From NCBI GenBank assembly GCA_024760905.1, contig CM045731.1:25915001-25979000 (forward strand): a DNA stretch of 64,000 nucleotides. Reading direction: 5' to 3'. Under the pieces are notes generated by a model. That model was not told the origin of the DNA and ran no database searches. It saw only the letters and a list, made by a program, of their open reading frames with translations. This document shows, in pieces, positions 12,164 through 21,899 of the stretch (position 1 is its first letter; each line of letters begins with the position of its first letter). This DNA is from Plotosus lineatus (taxonomy: Eukaryota > Chordata > Actinopteri > Siluriformes > Plotosidae). The translations under genes and the position numbers were made by a program.

Positions 12164-12779
12164 CTGTGTCTCTCTCTCGTGCTGCGGGTCACGCGCATAA
12201 TACATGAATTCAAAGCGCATTCCCTGCTTGAGAAACTTCTTGAGGGATCGGAATTCCAGATAAGCTCAAATGCACCCACGTTTATTAAACATTTATTGAA
12301 TTATACAACTTAAAAAACTAAACTAAAAACTAAAGCGTTATTCCTTCTCTCACTCTCTCTCTCTCTCTTTCTCTCTCGTACGCGCGTGCTGCGGGACACA
12401 CCCACAAGACGTGGAATTCAAAGCGCATTCCCTGCTTGACAAAGTCAACTTTAATTTGATTCGTTGAGGGATCGGAATTCCAGATGAGCTCAAATGCGCC
12501 CACATTTATTAAACATTTACTGAATTAAACAATTTAAAAAACTAAACTAAAAACTAAAGAGTTAAGCTTCCTTCTGTCTGTATCTGGGAGGCCAGCAGGG
12601 TGGATGTTAAGAGATAGCCAATGAGAGAGCAACTCACGTGTGAAATTTTGATTGGCGTGTTTGAATTTCTTTTCGTAAGAGGGAGTTGTTTTCATTTCCC
12701 GGGGACGGAAACTTCGGAAAATGATCTTCGTAACCCGGGGATTTCATACATAGGGGTCTTCGAAAGTTTGGGGCCGACT
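11800..12779 (+). mobile_element. Tigger-type MITE with internal tandem duplication
   Basis: Left end reads GTCAGCCCCTACCTACGAAA and right end, inverted, CAGTCGGCCCCAAACTTTCG. The interior has the familiar TTTAAAATGATAAAAGTACA segment of this MITE family. Two copies of a roughly 170-190 bp block (12177-12345 and 12378-12565) follow each other. A (CA)n tract (12097-12162) sits inside. Confidence 0.65.
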
Positions 12780-12794
12780 GTATATATATACACA

Positions 12795-13455
12795 CAAAAA
12801 TAAAAGGACAGGACAAAGACTTTCTATTGAAACTCCATTTATCACTACAGATCTGTTTCGAGGGGTGGTGAAACCATCCTCTCTCTTCAGGTGATTATAG
12901 AAGAATGATTACAAAGTGCTGGGGGAGGTACTATGTCGGTGAACATGGCGTCCTCTAGATGGGGTGGTGTTCATTATGTAATCGGGGGCGGGTTTTTTAA
13001 ATATCGATACATGCATACATGTGCATACATTAGTTTTTCTCATGCCCGTACACACTTTTATATATATATATATATATATACGTTCACGTGCGTAAGCACA
13101 TACACACACATACACAAGTATATATAATGTTTTAGATACAGATTGATACAATCAAATACTTAGTGTACTTAAGGGGGTGTGTTACATAATTTTTTCCTGT
13201 GTCGGCATGAAGTTACGAGTTCATTTCTTTTGTTTAATGAAGACAGTTCGGGTCTGTATATAATGAGGAACTTCTCCCTGAGGCATAAATTGCATCTTTT
13301 GTTTGAGCTGTTGTATGTCGGATGTGATGATAAAATTCTCCATGAGATCTGGTGATCAATGTTCATGTCGTTGAGTGTCCAGATGTGCTTGCTGAGTTCG
13401 GTGGAGTTTCTACTTTTTTCGTTGCGGAAGGATGCGATGCGGAAGGGCAGGCGTT
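12795..13455 (-). mobile_element. Penelope-like element, 3' fragment (left arm of palindrome)
   Basis: Reading leftward from about 13455 the frame gives FRIASFRNEKSRNSTELSKH, IWTLNDMNIDHQISWRILSS, then RCNLCLREKFLIIYRPEL and LNKRNELVTSCRHRKK. The blocks ELSKHIW, SWRIL, RCNLCLxEK and LLNKRxELxxxCRH are characteristic of the C-terminal GIY-YIG endonuclease end of Penelope-like retroelements. Downstream non-coding sequence contains a CCTGAAGAGAGAGG...CGAAACAGAT motif often seen at the 3' ends of these elements. It is 5' truncated and forms an inverted pair with 13461-14018. Confidence 0.7.
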
Positions 13456-13460
13456 TTTTT

Positions 13461-13723
13461 GAATTTTATCATCACACCCGACATACAACAGCTCAAACAA
13501 AAGATGCAATTTATGCCTCAGGGAGAAGTTCCTCATTATATACAGACCCGAACTGTCTTAATTAAACAAAAGAAATGAACTCGTAACTTCATGCCGACAC
13601 AGGAAAAAATCATTATTATGTAACACACCCCCTTAAGTACACTAAGTATTTGATTGTATCAATCTGTATCTAAAACATTATATATACTTGTGTATGTGTG
13701 TGTATGTGCTTACGCACGTGAAC

Positions 13724-13758
<35 letters not shown>

Positions 13759-14018
13759 TGTGTACGGGCATGAGAAAAACTAATGTATGCACATGTATGC
13801 ATGTATCGATATTTAAAAAACCCACCCCCGATTACATAATGAACACCACCCCATCTAGAGGACGCCATGTTCACCGACATAGTACCTCCCCCAGCACTTT
13901 GTAATCATTCTTCTATAATCACCTGAAGAGAGAGGATGGTTTCACCACCCCTCGAAACAGATCTGTAGTGATAAATGGAGTTTCAATAGAAAGTCTTTGT
14001 CCTGTCCTTTTATTTTTG
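13461..14018 (+). mobile_element. Penelope-like element, 3' fragment (right arm of palindrome)
   Basis: This is a nearly identical copy of 12795-13338 in opposite orientation. Its frame reads ILSSHPTYNSSNKRCNLCL then REKFLIIYRPELS with a stop where the left copy has Ser (TAA versus TCA), then LNKRNELVTSCRHRKK. The two copies meet head to head and share the same outer terminus (AAAAATAAAAGGACAGGACA inverted). Both contain a (TA)n block at the same internal position. Confidence 0.7.
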
Positions 14019-14078
14019 TTTATTTGTTCTACCAAAAAGTATTGAGCACTCTCCTACGGAAGGATCTACTCAGAAAAT

Positions 14079-14545
<467 letters not shown>

Positions 14546-15204
14546 TTAAGATTGAAAAATGATTAAGTCCAGATTAATTAATTTATTTATTTATTCAGTT
14601 TTCTTTTGGCAGGGTAGCCCTTTCAGCTCACTCGGAACTGCTCTGCCAAGGGGCCCTGCATCACGTGCAAAATACAGTTTAAGTAAAAAACACAAAATTA
14701 CAAACAAAGAGGGAACATAAAACACAAGCTTACAAGGTCCATATAGATCGTTCACAAGACTAGGGTTTTACACCAGCTTATGAAACATAAAAGGAACAAA
14801 AAAATACAGTCAAATCCAGGAGAGATATAGAATAATGGTATAAGAAAAGACCTCATACAAATACAAACACACACACACACATACTCACACTCACACACCA
14901 ACACGCACACACACACAGTTTCACTTCCACGCCAGTACACCGGCACACACCCAAAGCCGTACACATACACATAAGTGCACGCGCACGCACACACACTGCA
15001 ACCACTTGCACACATGCTTACACACAACCATACTCATGTGCACAAAATATCTAAAGTCTATCGATTAAGCTATGCATTTTACATTGCCGTTTGAAAGAGT
15101 TAACAGAGGTGGCATTTCGGATGGCTATAATGGCTATAATGGCTATAATGAACACGTTTCGCAGTGCACAGCTTTTCGAAGCCGGGTTTAAAGCACGATA
15201 CTGA

Positions 15205-15865
15205 ACTCTCAGCTCCTGCTCAATGCTGAACTGGGACCTGCAATTATTTTCACAGCACTGACATCATCCAGCATGACCGAGACTGTGTGTACTGCAGGTC
15301 GGATCAGTTCCTCTGCTCTGCTGTGGGTTTTTCTACACTGGGCAGTTTGGTACTCCACCTTATCTGATGCTAACAGAGCTTGATTTGCTGGAATATCATT
15401 CACAAAGCGGGATGGTTGTTGGCAATACTCGGCACATTTTCATTGAAAAAAACTCATGCGGCTCATCACGTGATCGGGGTGTGATGTCTTTAAGTGACGC
15501 CTGAATTTATTTGGGTTCATACTGTCCGCTGCTAATGTTTTCAGACACAGTAAACACAGTGGTCTTTCCTCGTTTCTCACCGCAGCACAGTGAAGCCGAG
15601 CGCTACATCCGCTTCATCATACCTCCTCGACTTAGCTTTCTGGAGACTTTCGTGTCTCTCACTGTCTCTGTCTCTCTCCCTGTCCCTGTTAAAAATTTCC
15701 TTGGTGGGTATATTAATTTCACGTCTTATTTTAACTGTGGGCACACTCTGACAGTGAGGAAGCCACTGCCACCTGCTGTCGTAAATGTAGAATTACACTT
15801 TTTCCGAATATGCCCCCCCCCCGCCCGGCATCTCGCACCCCACTATTTGAGAACCACTGCCTTAT
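15205..15865 (-). pseudogene. BED-finger hAT transposase relic with one terminus
   Basis: The plus-strand right end TGAGAACCACTGCCTTA (about 15849) matches a hAT terminus. On the minus strand a broken frame gives SMNPNKFRRHLKTSHPDHVM (the His-His end of a BED zinc finger), a stop, then FVNDIPANQALLASDKVEYQ, QCRKTHSRAEELIRPAVHT and VSVMLDDVSAVKI. The KPHTIAEELILPA-like block is typical of ZBED5/SCAND3-type hAT transposases. Only the N-terminal third is recognisable. Confidence 0.65.
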
Positions 15866-15883
15866 ATATTAAAGATCTCTTCT

Positions 15884-16223
15884 TTTCCTTTCGACTTTTT
15901 CCCTTTTTAGAGGTCACTACAGTGAATCATCTGATTTGCATGTTTGATTTGGCATAGGTTTTTAAGTCAGATGCCCTTCCTGACACAATCCTTTAGCAAG
16001 GGGCAGAAACACGCTGACAGCTTTGCAGCTACTCTTTTTACAAAAGTTAGCAATGGTTCTTTTACATGAACCTCTCACCATAGACAGTGATAGATATGGC
16101 CCGCTTTTGATAACCCAGTTAGCTGCACTGGGGGGGGGACAGTGACAACCTTGTGGAGAGTGGGACTCGAACCCCCAACCTTAGGATCAGCAATCCAGCA
16201 CCCTTTACCACCAGGCCACCACA
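15884..16223 (-). mobile_element. SINE1, full length, older copy
   Basis: Minus orientation: tail CTTTTCCTTTCGACTTTTTC at the left and tRNA head at the right (CACCAGGCCACCAC). Several substitutions relative to other copies. The internal run reads nine G on the plus strand (around 16131). Confidence 0.88.
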
Positions 16224-16416
16224 TTAGTAATAATTAATAAATAATAATAAAACAAGAATAAACAATAAGTCAACCAACCCTTCCAATCATCGACTGCGGC
16301 AAAGATATCACGTGGGCGTGAAGATGTTACGAGGGTGGGCATGAAGTGGTGCGTAACAGAGGAGGAGGAAGAGGAGAATTTTGTGCCAGCAAGAAAAGGC
16401 TCATGGTCCACAAGGC

Positions 16417-16662
16417 CAGTGCTTCTCAAATAGTGGAGCATGCCGGGGGCGCGTAGGACCCTGGGGAATATGCATGCAATCAAACTAGGTTGCAGTGGCG
16501 TTCTCACTGTGCTCCCTATGGTGTAAGGAAAAAGCACCGATCAAACGATATGAAATGCAGTAAACACTATTGTTGTGCGCAAGGCGCTGCGGGGCTGTGT
16601 GTGTGAAATGTTGTTTTTTTCTTCCTCGAGAGGGCGTCACAGAAAACAATCGAGAAACACTG
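16417..16662 (+). mobile_element. hAT MITE, 246 bp, with perfect 8-bp target duplication
   Basis: Begins CAGTGCTTCTCAAATAGTGG and ends CAATCGAGAAACACTG. CACAAGGC is duplicated exactly on both sides (16409-16416, 16663-16670). The CAGTG-TTCTCAAA terminus is that of BED-type hAT elements, and a relic of such a transposase lies 1 kb away. Confidence 0.9.
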
Positions 16663-16867
16663 CACAAGGCGTTCTCAGAGCTTGGAGGAATACACGCGGA
16701 AAAATACAAGGCTAATCAGCCCAGAAAAGCCATATCCCAGATATGGCTGAGAACGCAGAGCTGGTAAATCAAAATTTTGCTTGTTGGATGGGGCAGGTTT
16801 TTTGGGGGATCAAAGCTCGTATCATGGAAAATTCATTATAAAAGACACTCATAAGAAAAAGTACCAC

Positions 16868-16942
<75 letters not shown>

Positions 16943-17271
16943 CTCATGCTATCTTCTGCATCCAGAAAACACATAATTTTCCCGTGTGATATTATCATCA
17001 TTTAGGATGGGAAAGTGTGTTCCTTTGAAAATTCCAGAAACATTGTGTGTGTGAAAGAATACAAGTGTTGACCTTCATCCAGGGAAGTGTTTTCATGTGG
17101 AAGTGAAGACAGTGCTAGAGTGTCTGGCCACTGACAACTTTACTACTTGCATTTTTTGCAATATTCTATGAAGCACAATTCCTTCTCGGACATGACATAA
17201 TGGGCAATGTGTGCTTCTGTGTGTGTGTGTGTGAGTGTGTGTGTGTGTTGTGATCTATCCGAGTGACTCAC

Positions 17272-17422
17272 CAGCAGACGGTGCCCTCCTGTGGTGTGGA
17301 GGACATTCCAGTGTACCCTCCTGAGTACGTCCAAACATGGCTGAGTACACGGCGATCTGCATCCCAGTCTTACAGGTCACCTTCAATTTCTCCCCCTCAC
17401 ACACCACCTTACTCTTGTACTC

Positions 17423-17424
<2 letters not shown>
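17272..17424 (-). CDS. eva1c: eva1c exon 4: start of SUEL lectin domain 2
   Basis: This is a 153-bp exon of 2 bases, 50 codons and 1 base. It reads NEYKSKVVCEGEKLKVTC, then KTGMQIAVYSAMFGRTQE, then GTLECPPHHRRAPSA plus G. It opens the second lectin domain with a VCEGE-KLKVTC entry and a YSAMFGRTQ turn, matching human EVA1C (TVCEDQELKLHC, YSATYGRRTQE). The donor TG|GTGAGTCA is at 17271, exit phase 1. The acceptor TGTAG (17425) directly follows about 43 TG repeats in the transcript (17427-17513) with no polypyrimidine tract. No exon carrying the rest of domain 2, the transmembrane segment or the cytoplasmic tail was recognised to the left, so the gene is truncated by the window edge or its next exon is diverged. 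Confidence 0.93.
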
Positions 17425-17515
<91 letters not shown>

Positions 17516-17570
17516 CCTACAGTAGTTCTGTATAATATGCAAAACACATAAATAGCAGTACCAGAGTATC

Positions 17571-17601
<31 letters not shown>

Positions 17602-17632
17602 CTATGTGTGCGTGTGTGTGAGTGAGACTCAC
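17425..17632 (-). promoter_or_regulatory. eva1c: eva1c intron 3 with CA-rich donor side and TG-repeat acceptor
   Basis: This 208-nt intron lies between two securely placed exons. In transcript orientation it begins GTGAGT, soon enters a CA-rich block (about 17577-17620), then has roughly 60 nt of unique sequence. It ends in about 43 consecutive TG repeats running into TGTAG. There is no pyrimidine tract. Complementary CA and UG blocks at the two ends could pair and bring donor and acceptor together. UG repeats are also the classic binding site of TDP-43 and CELF proteins. Confidence 0.8.
17427..17513 (+). repeat. (CA)n microsatellite abutting eva1c exon 4
   Basis: About 43 uninterrupted CA units; UG repeats in the eva1c transcript, two bases from the acceptor AG. 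Confidence 0.98.
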
Positions 17633-17756
17633 TAGGCCTGCATTTGTACTGGAGAGTGAGGGATTTTCCGATGGATGGACACGGATCCATTCCAAACAAT
17701 CGACTGTTCACCAGCAGCTCACAACTCCTCCTGTCCTCACACTCATCTGTCATCTT
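17633..17756 (-). CDS. eva1c: eva1c exon 3: second half of SUEL lectin domain 1
   Basis: This is a 124-bp exon of 41 codons plus one base. It reads [20 protein letters not shown] then [20 protein letters not shown] and P, and the split codon with exon 4 gives Asn (CRPNEYK). Human EVA1C has the same block (DECQNQRACHLLVNSRVFG, CQPNE). It completes the first lectin domain with the conserved CxxxxxCxxLVNSxxFGxDPCP pattern. Donor A|GTGAGT is at 17632. The acceptor CTGTAG (17757) is preceded by a CT microsatellite of about 135 nt in the transcript, seen as (GA)n on the plus strand at 17759-17893. That tract is the only polypyrimidine tract available. The intron between exons 2 and 3 is only 201 bp. 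Confidence 0.94.
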
Positions 17757-17803
17757 CTACAGAGAGAGAGAGAGAGTGAGAGAGAGCGAGAGCGAGAGAG
17801 AGC

Positions 17804-17836
<33 letters not shown>

Positions 17837-17838
17837 CG

Positions 17839-17894
<56 letters not shown>

Positions 17895-17957
17895 AGTGGG
17901 CGAGAGGGGCGTGGTAAACGATCCCCAGTCACCGTGGCCCACACATAGCTATGTTAC
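17757..17957 (-). promoter_or_regulatory. eva1c: eva1c intron 2 with giant CT-repeat pyrimidine tract
   Basis: This is a 201-nt intron between exons 2 and 3. The distal two thirds is a nearly pure (CT)n microsatellite in the transcript (plus-strand (GA)n at 17759-17893, with a few interruptions). It runs directly into the CTGTAG acceptor, so the splice acceptor's pyrimidine tract is itself a length-variable simple repeat. Confidence 0.8.
17759..17893 (+). repeat. (GA)n microsatellite abutting eva1c exon 3
   Basis: About 135 bp of GA with a few interruptions (GAGC, GATA). It reads as CU repeats in the eva1c transcript. Confidence 0.98.
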
Positions 17958-18175
17958 CTGTAGGGCAGTTGCCACATGACAAGATGTGAGACCACCCAGT
18001 GGGTGTGGCCCATCAATGCTGTACAGAGATGGGCAAAAGAGAGTGTGTGCAGAAGTTTTCCTGCCGTAGAAAGCTGATTGGACAGTGATAGTGGTTCTAG
18101 GAGGGCAGCGTACAGTCAAAAGATCACCATCACACACCTCGTCTGTGTAGTTCCGCAAAACATGCAACAGGTAAC
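17958..18175 (-). CDS. eva1c: eva1c exon 2: first half of SUEL lectin domain 1
   Basis: This 218-bp internal exon has acceptor TTTTCCTAG (18184-18176) and donor CAG|GTAACA (17957). Completed by the last base of exon 1, it reads GYLLHVLRNYT, DEVCDGDLLTVRCPP, TITVQSAFYGRKTS and ends SCHVATALQ. These are hallmarks of a galactose/rhamnose-binding (SUEL) lectin domain: a CDG(D) entry, an RCP strand, an S-A-x-YGR turn and a late TALQ. The closest match is the first lectin domain of EVA1C (human ACDGDYLNLQCP, QSAFYG). N-Y-T near its start is a candidate N-glycosylation sequon. It leaves in phase 0, fitting exon 3. A (GA)n tract at 18303-18387, which is CU-rich in the transcript, lies about 130 nt upstream of the acceptor. 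Confidence 0.93.
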
Positions 18176-18302
18176 CTAGGAAAAGGAGCAGAGTAATGAT
18201 TAATGGTGGACACTACAGAGGCCAGAGGCATGGCTCTCCACACTATACAGTATTACAAACCAAAACAAGATGTCTGACCAGCTCAGTATCACTGTTAAAG
18301 AG

Positions 18303-18387
<85 letters not shown>
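18303..18387 (+). repeat. (GA)n microsatellite
   Basis: About 42 uninterrupted GA units upstream of eva1c exon 2. A second (GA)n block follows at 18672-18735 and a degenerate one to 18840. Confidence 0.97.
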
Positions 18388-18392
<5 letters not shown>

Positions 18393-18660
18393 GGTACGAG
18401 GGCGTACTGGTTAGCATGTCTGCCTCACAGCAAGAAGGTACCGGGTTCGATTCCCAAGCTCAGGCATTTCTGTGTAGAGTTTACTGCTGTTTCAAGTGTG
18501 AGTGTGAATGGCTGTGTGCATGTTGCCCTGTGATAGTCTGGCAATGTGTTCAAGGTGTAAACTACTGTCACCTAGTGTTGGGTCAGAAAGCTGCCAGCCT
18601 CCATGAGACCCTAATACACGTAATAGACTTATGCAGTTCAGCAAATGAGTGAGATGAGGG
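18393..18660 (+). mobile_element. tRNA-like SINE family copy in eva1c intron 1
   Basis: GTACTGGTTAGCATGTCTGC, GCAAGAAGGTACCGGGTTCG, and tail CTGCCAGCCTCCATGAGACC. It lies 200 bp upstream of eva1c exon 2 between two (GA)n tracts. Confidence 0.7.
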
Positions 18661-18670
18661 AGGGATGGAT

Positions 18671-18709
<39 letters not shown>

Positions 18710-19148
18710 AAGAGAGAGAGAGAGAGAGAGAGACAGACACACACACGAGCAGCATACCAAAAAGATATACAGGCAGATTAACACAGACAGAAAGAAAGAT
18801 TGATGGAGAGAGAGACAGAGAGATAGAGAGAGAGAGAGATACACACATTGAGCAAGAGACAGGCTGAGATATACAAACAAGTGGCAGATGAATAGATGGG
18901 CACACACTGATCCACACCGAAGGTTTCCTGGTTATGCAGATGTGCTGTGCCCTTTAACTTGTCTGTGAGCGCCTGCGTGTGTATACATAGTGTTATTGTT
19001 CGATCGACGGAGGCAGGAAGTTGTGTAGGACAAGGTGATGGCAGAGTTTATCCTCTAAACGCTTCTGTATGACTATATTTATAAATCCGTCCCTCAACTA
19101 TCCTCCCACACACATACAGCCTGCTCAGGCTTGCTCTGTGTGTGTACT

Positions 19149-19160
19149 GTATGTGTGTGT

Positions 19161-19244
<84 letters not shown>

Positions 19245-19317
19245 CCTGCAGAAGAAAGGCAAACACACCAAGTGTGCCCTCCTTGTTTCTCTTTTAAAAC
19301 CTAATTACCTCAAGAGG

Positions 19318-19381
<64 letters not shown>
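19149..19381 (+). repeat. (GT)n and (CA)n inverted microsatellite pair
   Basis: (GT)n at 19149-19243 and (CA)n at 19322-19381 lie about 78 bp apart. They are complementary, so they could form a long hairpin. Both are in eva1c intron 1. Confidence 0.95.
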
Positions 19382-19382
<1 letters not shown>

Positions 19383-20296
19383 ATATATGTTTTTTGAGGA
19401 ACTATTGTGTTTTTGGATATTGTGGCAAGTCCTAACAGGGGAGTGGGACAGTGGAAGGGGGGAAAAGAATGTGGCGAAAGAAAAAGCATTATATTGTAAT
19501 TAATGGTAAATTACAGTGGGGCAAGAGAAATAAACCAATCAGTGTGGTCCTGTTACAGGAAACTCATCAATGTCTCTGTAGTGCCAGTAATTCATCACAC
19601 CCCATAGTTGATTATTTTCCTGGAACAGCACCACACGGAGTGCGTGATTCCTCGTTCTGAGCACCGACTGTGAAATCAGTGATGTTTGTCACTCCCAGCT
19701 TTACCTCAGCATGTCTGTGAGCGTGTCAGAACAACTGCACTGCTCTCACTTTTACAAGATTACATCAATTACAGTGCACAGAAAGATACAGAGAAGAGGT
19801 ACCACTGTCGTCAGTGAGTCTTTATTGCCGACACAGCACTGTAAAAAATGACACTAACTCAATCTGTTAGGGCTTCAGGGTGTAGTTTTCCATCACGCGC
19901 TTGAACTCAAATGTGCAGTGAGTCAGGTGAGCCTGAAGTTTATTTTAATGCCAGTTGAATGCACATGCCTCCCAAAATTTGCTAAGAAAGTATTTACTAC
20001 AACAACGGTGATAGAATTGTAGATATTTCACTGTGTTTAACAGAAACAATTCCAGGTTTTGCCTGTTCCGAGAAAAATATAACGCACACAGCAAAAAAAA
20101 AAAAAAAAAACGGCACTGTGTGGAATGAAGGAAGAGACAGGGGAAAAATGCACTGAGATGGGTGGAGTGGGGAGGGAGACAACTCTGAGGAAGAACTACT
20201 ACTTTTAATACTATGTATATTATGTTGAAGCACCTGATTTAAACAGACCAGTCTCACAACATATTCCATTCCATTCAAAAAGGAGGTTTTGAAAGT

Positions 20297-20385
20297 AGAG
20301 ACCATAGATTGGATTCTACAAACAGACATTCATGATCCGTTTGTAGAGACCATAGATTGGATTCTACAAACGGATCATGAGGGCC
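20297..20385. repeat. Short tandem duplication with 17-bp perfect hairpin
   Basis: TAGAGACCATAGATTGGATT is present twice about 47 bp apart. CATGATCCGTTTGTAGA (20331-20347) and its exact inverse TCTACAAACGGATCATG (20363-20379) form a stem with a 15-base loop. Confidence 0.8.
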
Positions 20386-20600
20386 CCATGGGCAGTGCGG
20401 TATGATGCCACGAGGCGCGTATGACCCTGGGGAACATGCTTTTCTAGAATAGTGTATGAGAATTAAGTGTAATTGCACCTCCACTCCAGTAGCTGGCAGT
20501 GGCACTCTCATTGTCGCACATGGTGTAGCGTTTTTTCGCAAGAGCAAATGATACGAAGTGCAGTTGTTTACCTCTCAAGAAACAACATGGAAAAATTTCT
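20385..20600 (+). mobile_element. hAT-related repeat, left piece
   Basis: Shares GCGTATGACCCTGGGGAACA and AATGATACGAAGTGCAGT-type sequence with the hAT MITE at 16417-16662, but is more diverged. A likely right piece (21654-21750, GAGAGGGGGAGCCACAGAAA then TTGATAAGCACTG) lies beyond the Tigger element. Confidence 0.5.
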
Positions 20601-20840
20601 AACAGGAACGCAGAGAAACGTAAAGAGAGACGGAGACATTAAGACATAAATGAGTTAAATGAGTTTAAATGACGATGTATTTTTTTTAAATTCCAGGCAC
20701 ATTGGTGCACTTTAAATCTTTTTCTGTTACAGATTAAAAATACTTAATGAAGTTTTTCTTTATTGTAAGTAGAACTGTTTTTAATGGTAATAAAGATACA
20801 ACGTTATGCAGAGTGGTACTAAAAAATTTATAGACAAATA

Positions 20841-21649
20841 CAGACACTCCCCACTTTACGTTAATTCGTTTTACGTATTTTTCGATTTCACGTTTAAAAA
20901 AAAAATGTCAAATTTTGAGTTTAGCGTGCTCTCTGTAGTACAAGACGTACCTACGTAGTACGCTGACGTAATACGCTACTTACGCATGACGCTGCATCTA
21001 CTGTTTACAAACAACAGACTGAACGTGCCCCTCCTTCTTCCCAGTTCACCACGTGTTACCCCTGTGTTAAGATATCATCTCTGTGATCTTTGTGTTTACA
21101 CTGTTTTGCGTACTTTCGTCACCCTAACCAAATATGGTTGGTCAGAAGCATAAGCCTACTAGTGATGGTGATAATCAGAAAAAGGGGCAAGCCATCTCGT
21201 TAGAAACGAAGGTGGCTATTATCAAGAAAATTGATGCAGGTAAAAAACACGTGAAAGTTGCACGTTTCTTCCAAATGGCTCCGTCGACCATCAGAACCAT
21301 TTATAAGCAGAAAGATCACATCACAGAGCATGTTAAAGGTTATATTTAATACTGTATTTGATATTTGATGAGTGAATTTGACTAAAATGTATCTATTTTA
21401 AATTATTTTGATTGAATTTAATTTATTTGAAATTAATGTTGATATTATTTGATATTATTTTACAATGTTATGTTTATAATAATTGATTTAGGGGTGTTTT
21501 ATGAGATACGGTAATGGTATTTATGGATGTATAGTACAGTATGAACGTCATACATCACTGGAACATACAGTAACAACTTACGTTTTTTTTTTTTCGCCTT
21601 ATGTTCGGCCATCCGGAACTGAACTAAAACGTAAGTCGGGGAGCGTCTG
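20841..21649 (+). mobile_element. Tigger/pogo-type element with intact HTH ORF
   Basis: Inverted ends CAGACACTCCCCACTTTACG (left) and CGTAAGTCGGGGAGCGTCTG (right) are flanked by TA, for a total of 809 bp. The copy carries a short intact CENP-B-type ORF and no catalytic domain. It appears to split a hAT-derived repeat whose parts lie on either side (20385-20600 and 21654-21750). Confidence 0.8.
21134..21349 (+). CDS. 71-aa CENP-B-type DNA-binding ORF in Tigger MITE
   Basis: An uninterrupted ORF from ATG to TAA begins MVGQKHKPTSDGDNQKKGQA, followed by ISLETKVAIIKKIDAGKKHV and FFQMAPSTIRTIYKQKDHI. It corresponds to the first helix-turn-helix of pogo/Tigger transposases and jerky-family proteins (LETKVAIIKKIDAG, STIRTIYKQKD). 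It lacks the second HTH and the DDE nuclease. It could be a by-product of internal deletion of an autonomous element; host use is speculative. Confidence 0.6.
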   Translation: MVGQKHKPTSDGDNQKKGQAISLETKVAIIKKIDAGKKHVKVARFFQMAPSTIRTIYKQKDHITEHVKGYI

Positions 21650-21899
21650 TAATGCTATTTATAGTTGCTCGTAGGGTGGTGGGGGACTGTGAAATGTGGT
21701 TTTCTTCTGAGAGGGGGAGCCACAGAAAATAATTGATAAGCACTGGGATCGTCCCATGCGGCAAACGTTTGTACGCACACATTGACTCTTCTGATGGGTT
21801 CAAGTACACATGAGCAGATGTACATGATGTAGTTACAATCGCTACCTTGAGAGAGCGATGAAAGGACCTGCTTGGCACACTTGGCAAGTTAAGGCTGGC

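Noticed and set aside
15511..15957. 148-aa plus-strand ORF
   Set aside because: It runs through the terminus of a hAT relic and into a SINE1 copy; no domain is present.
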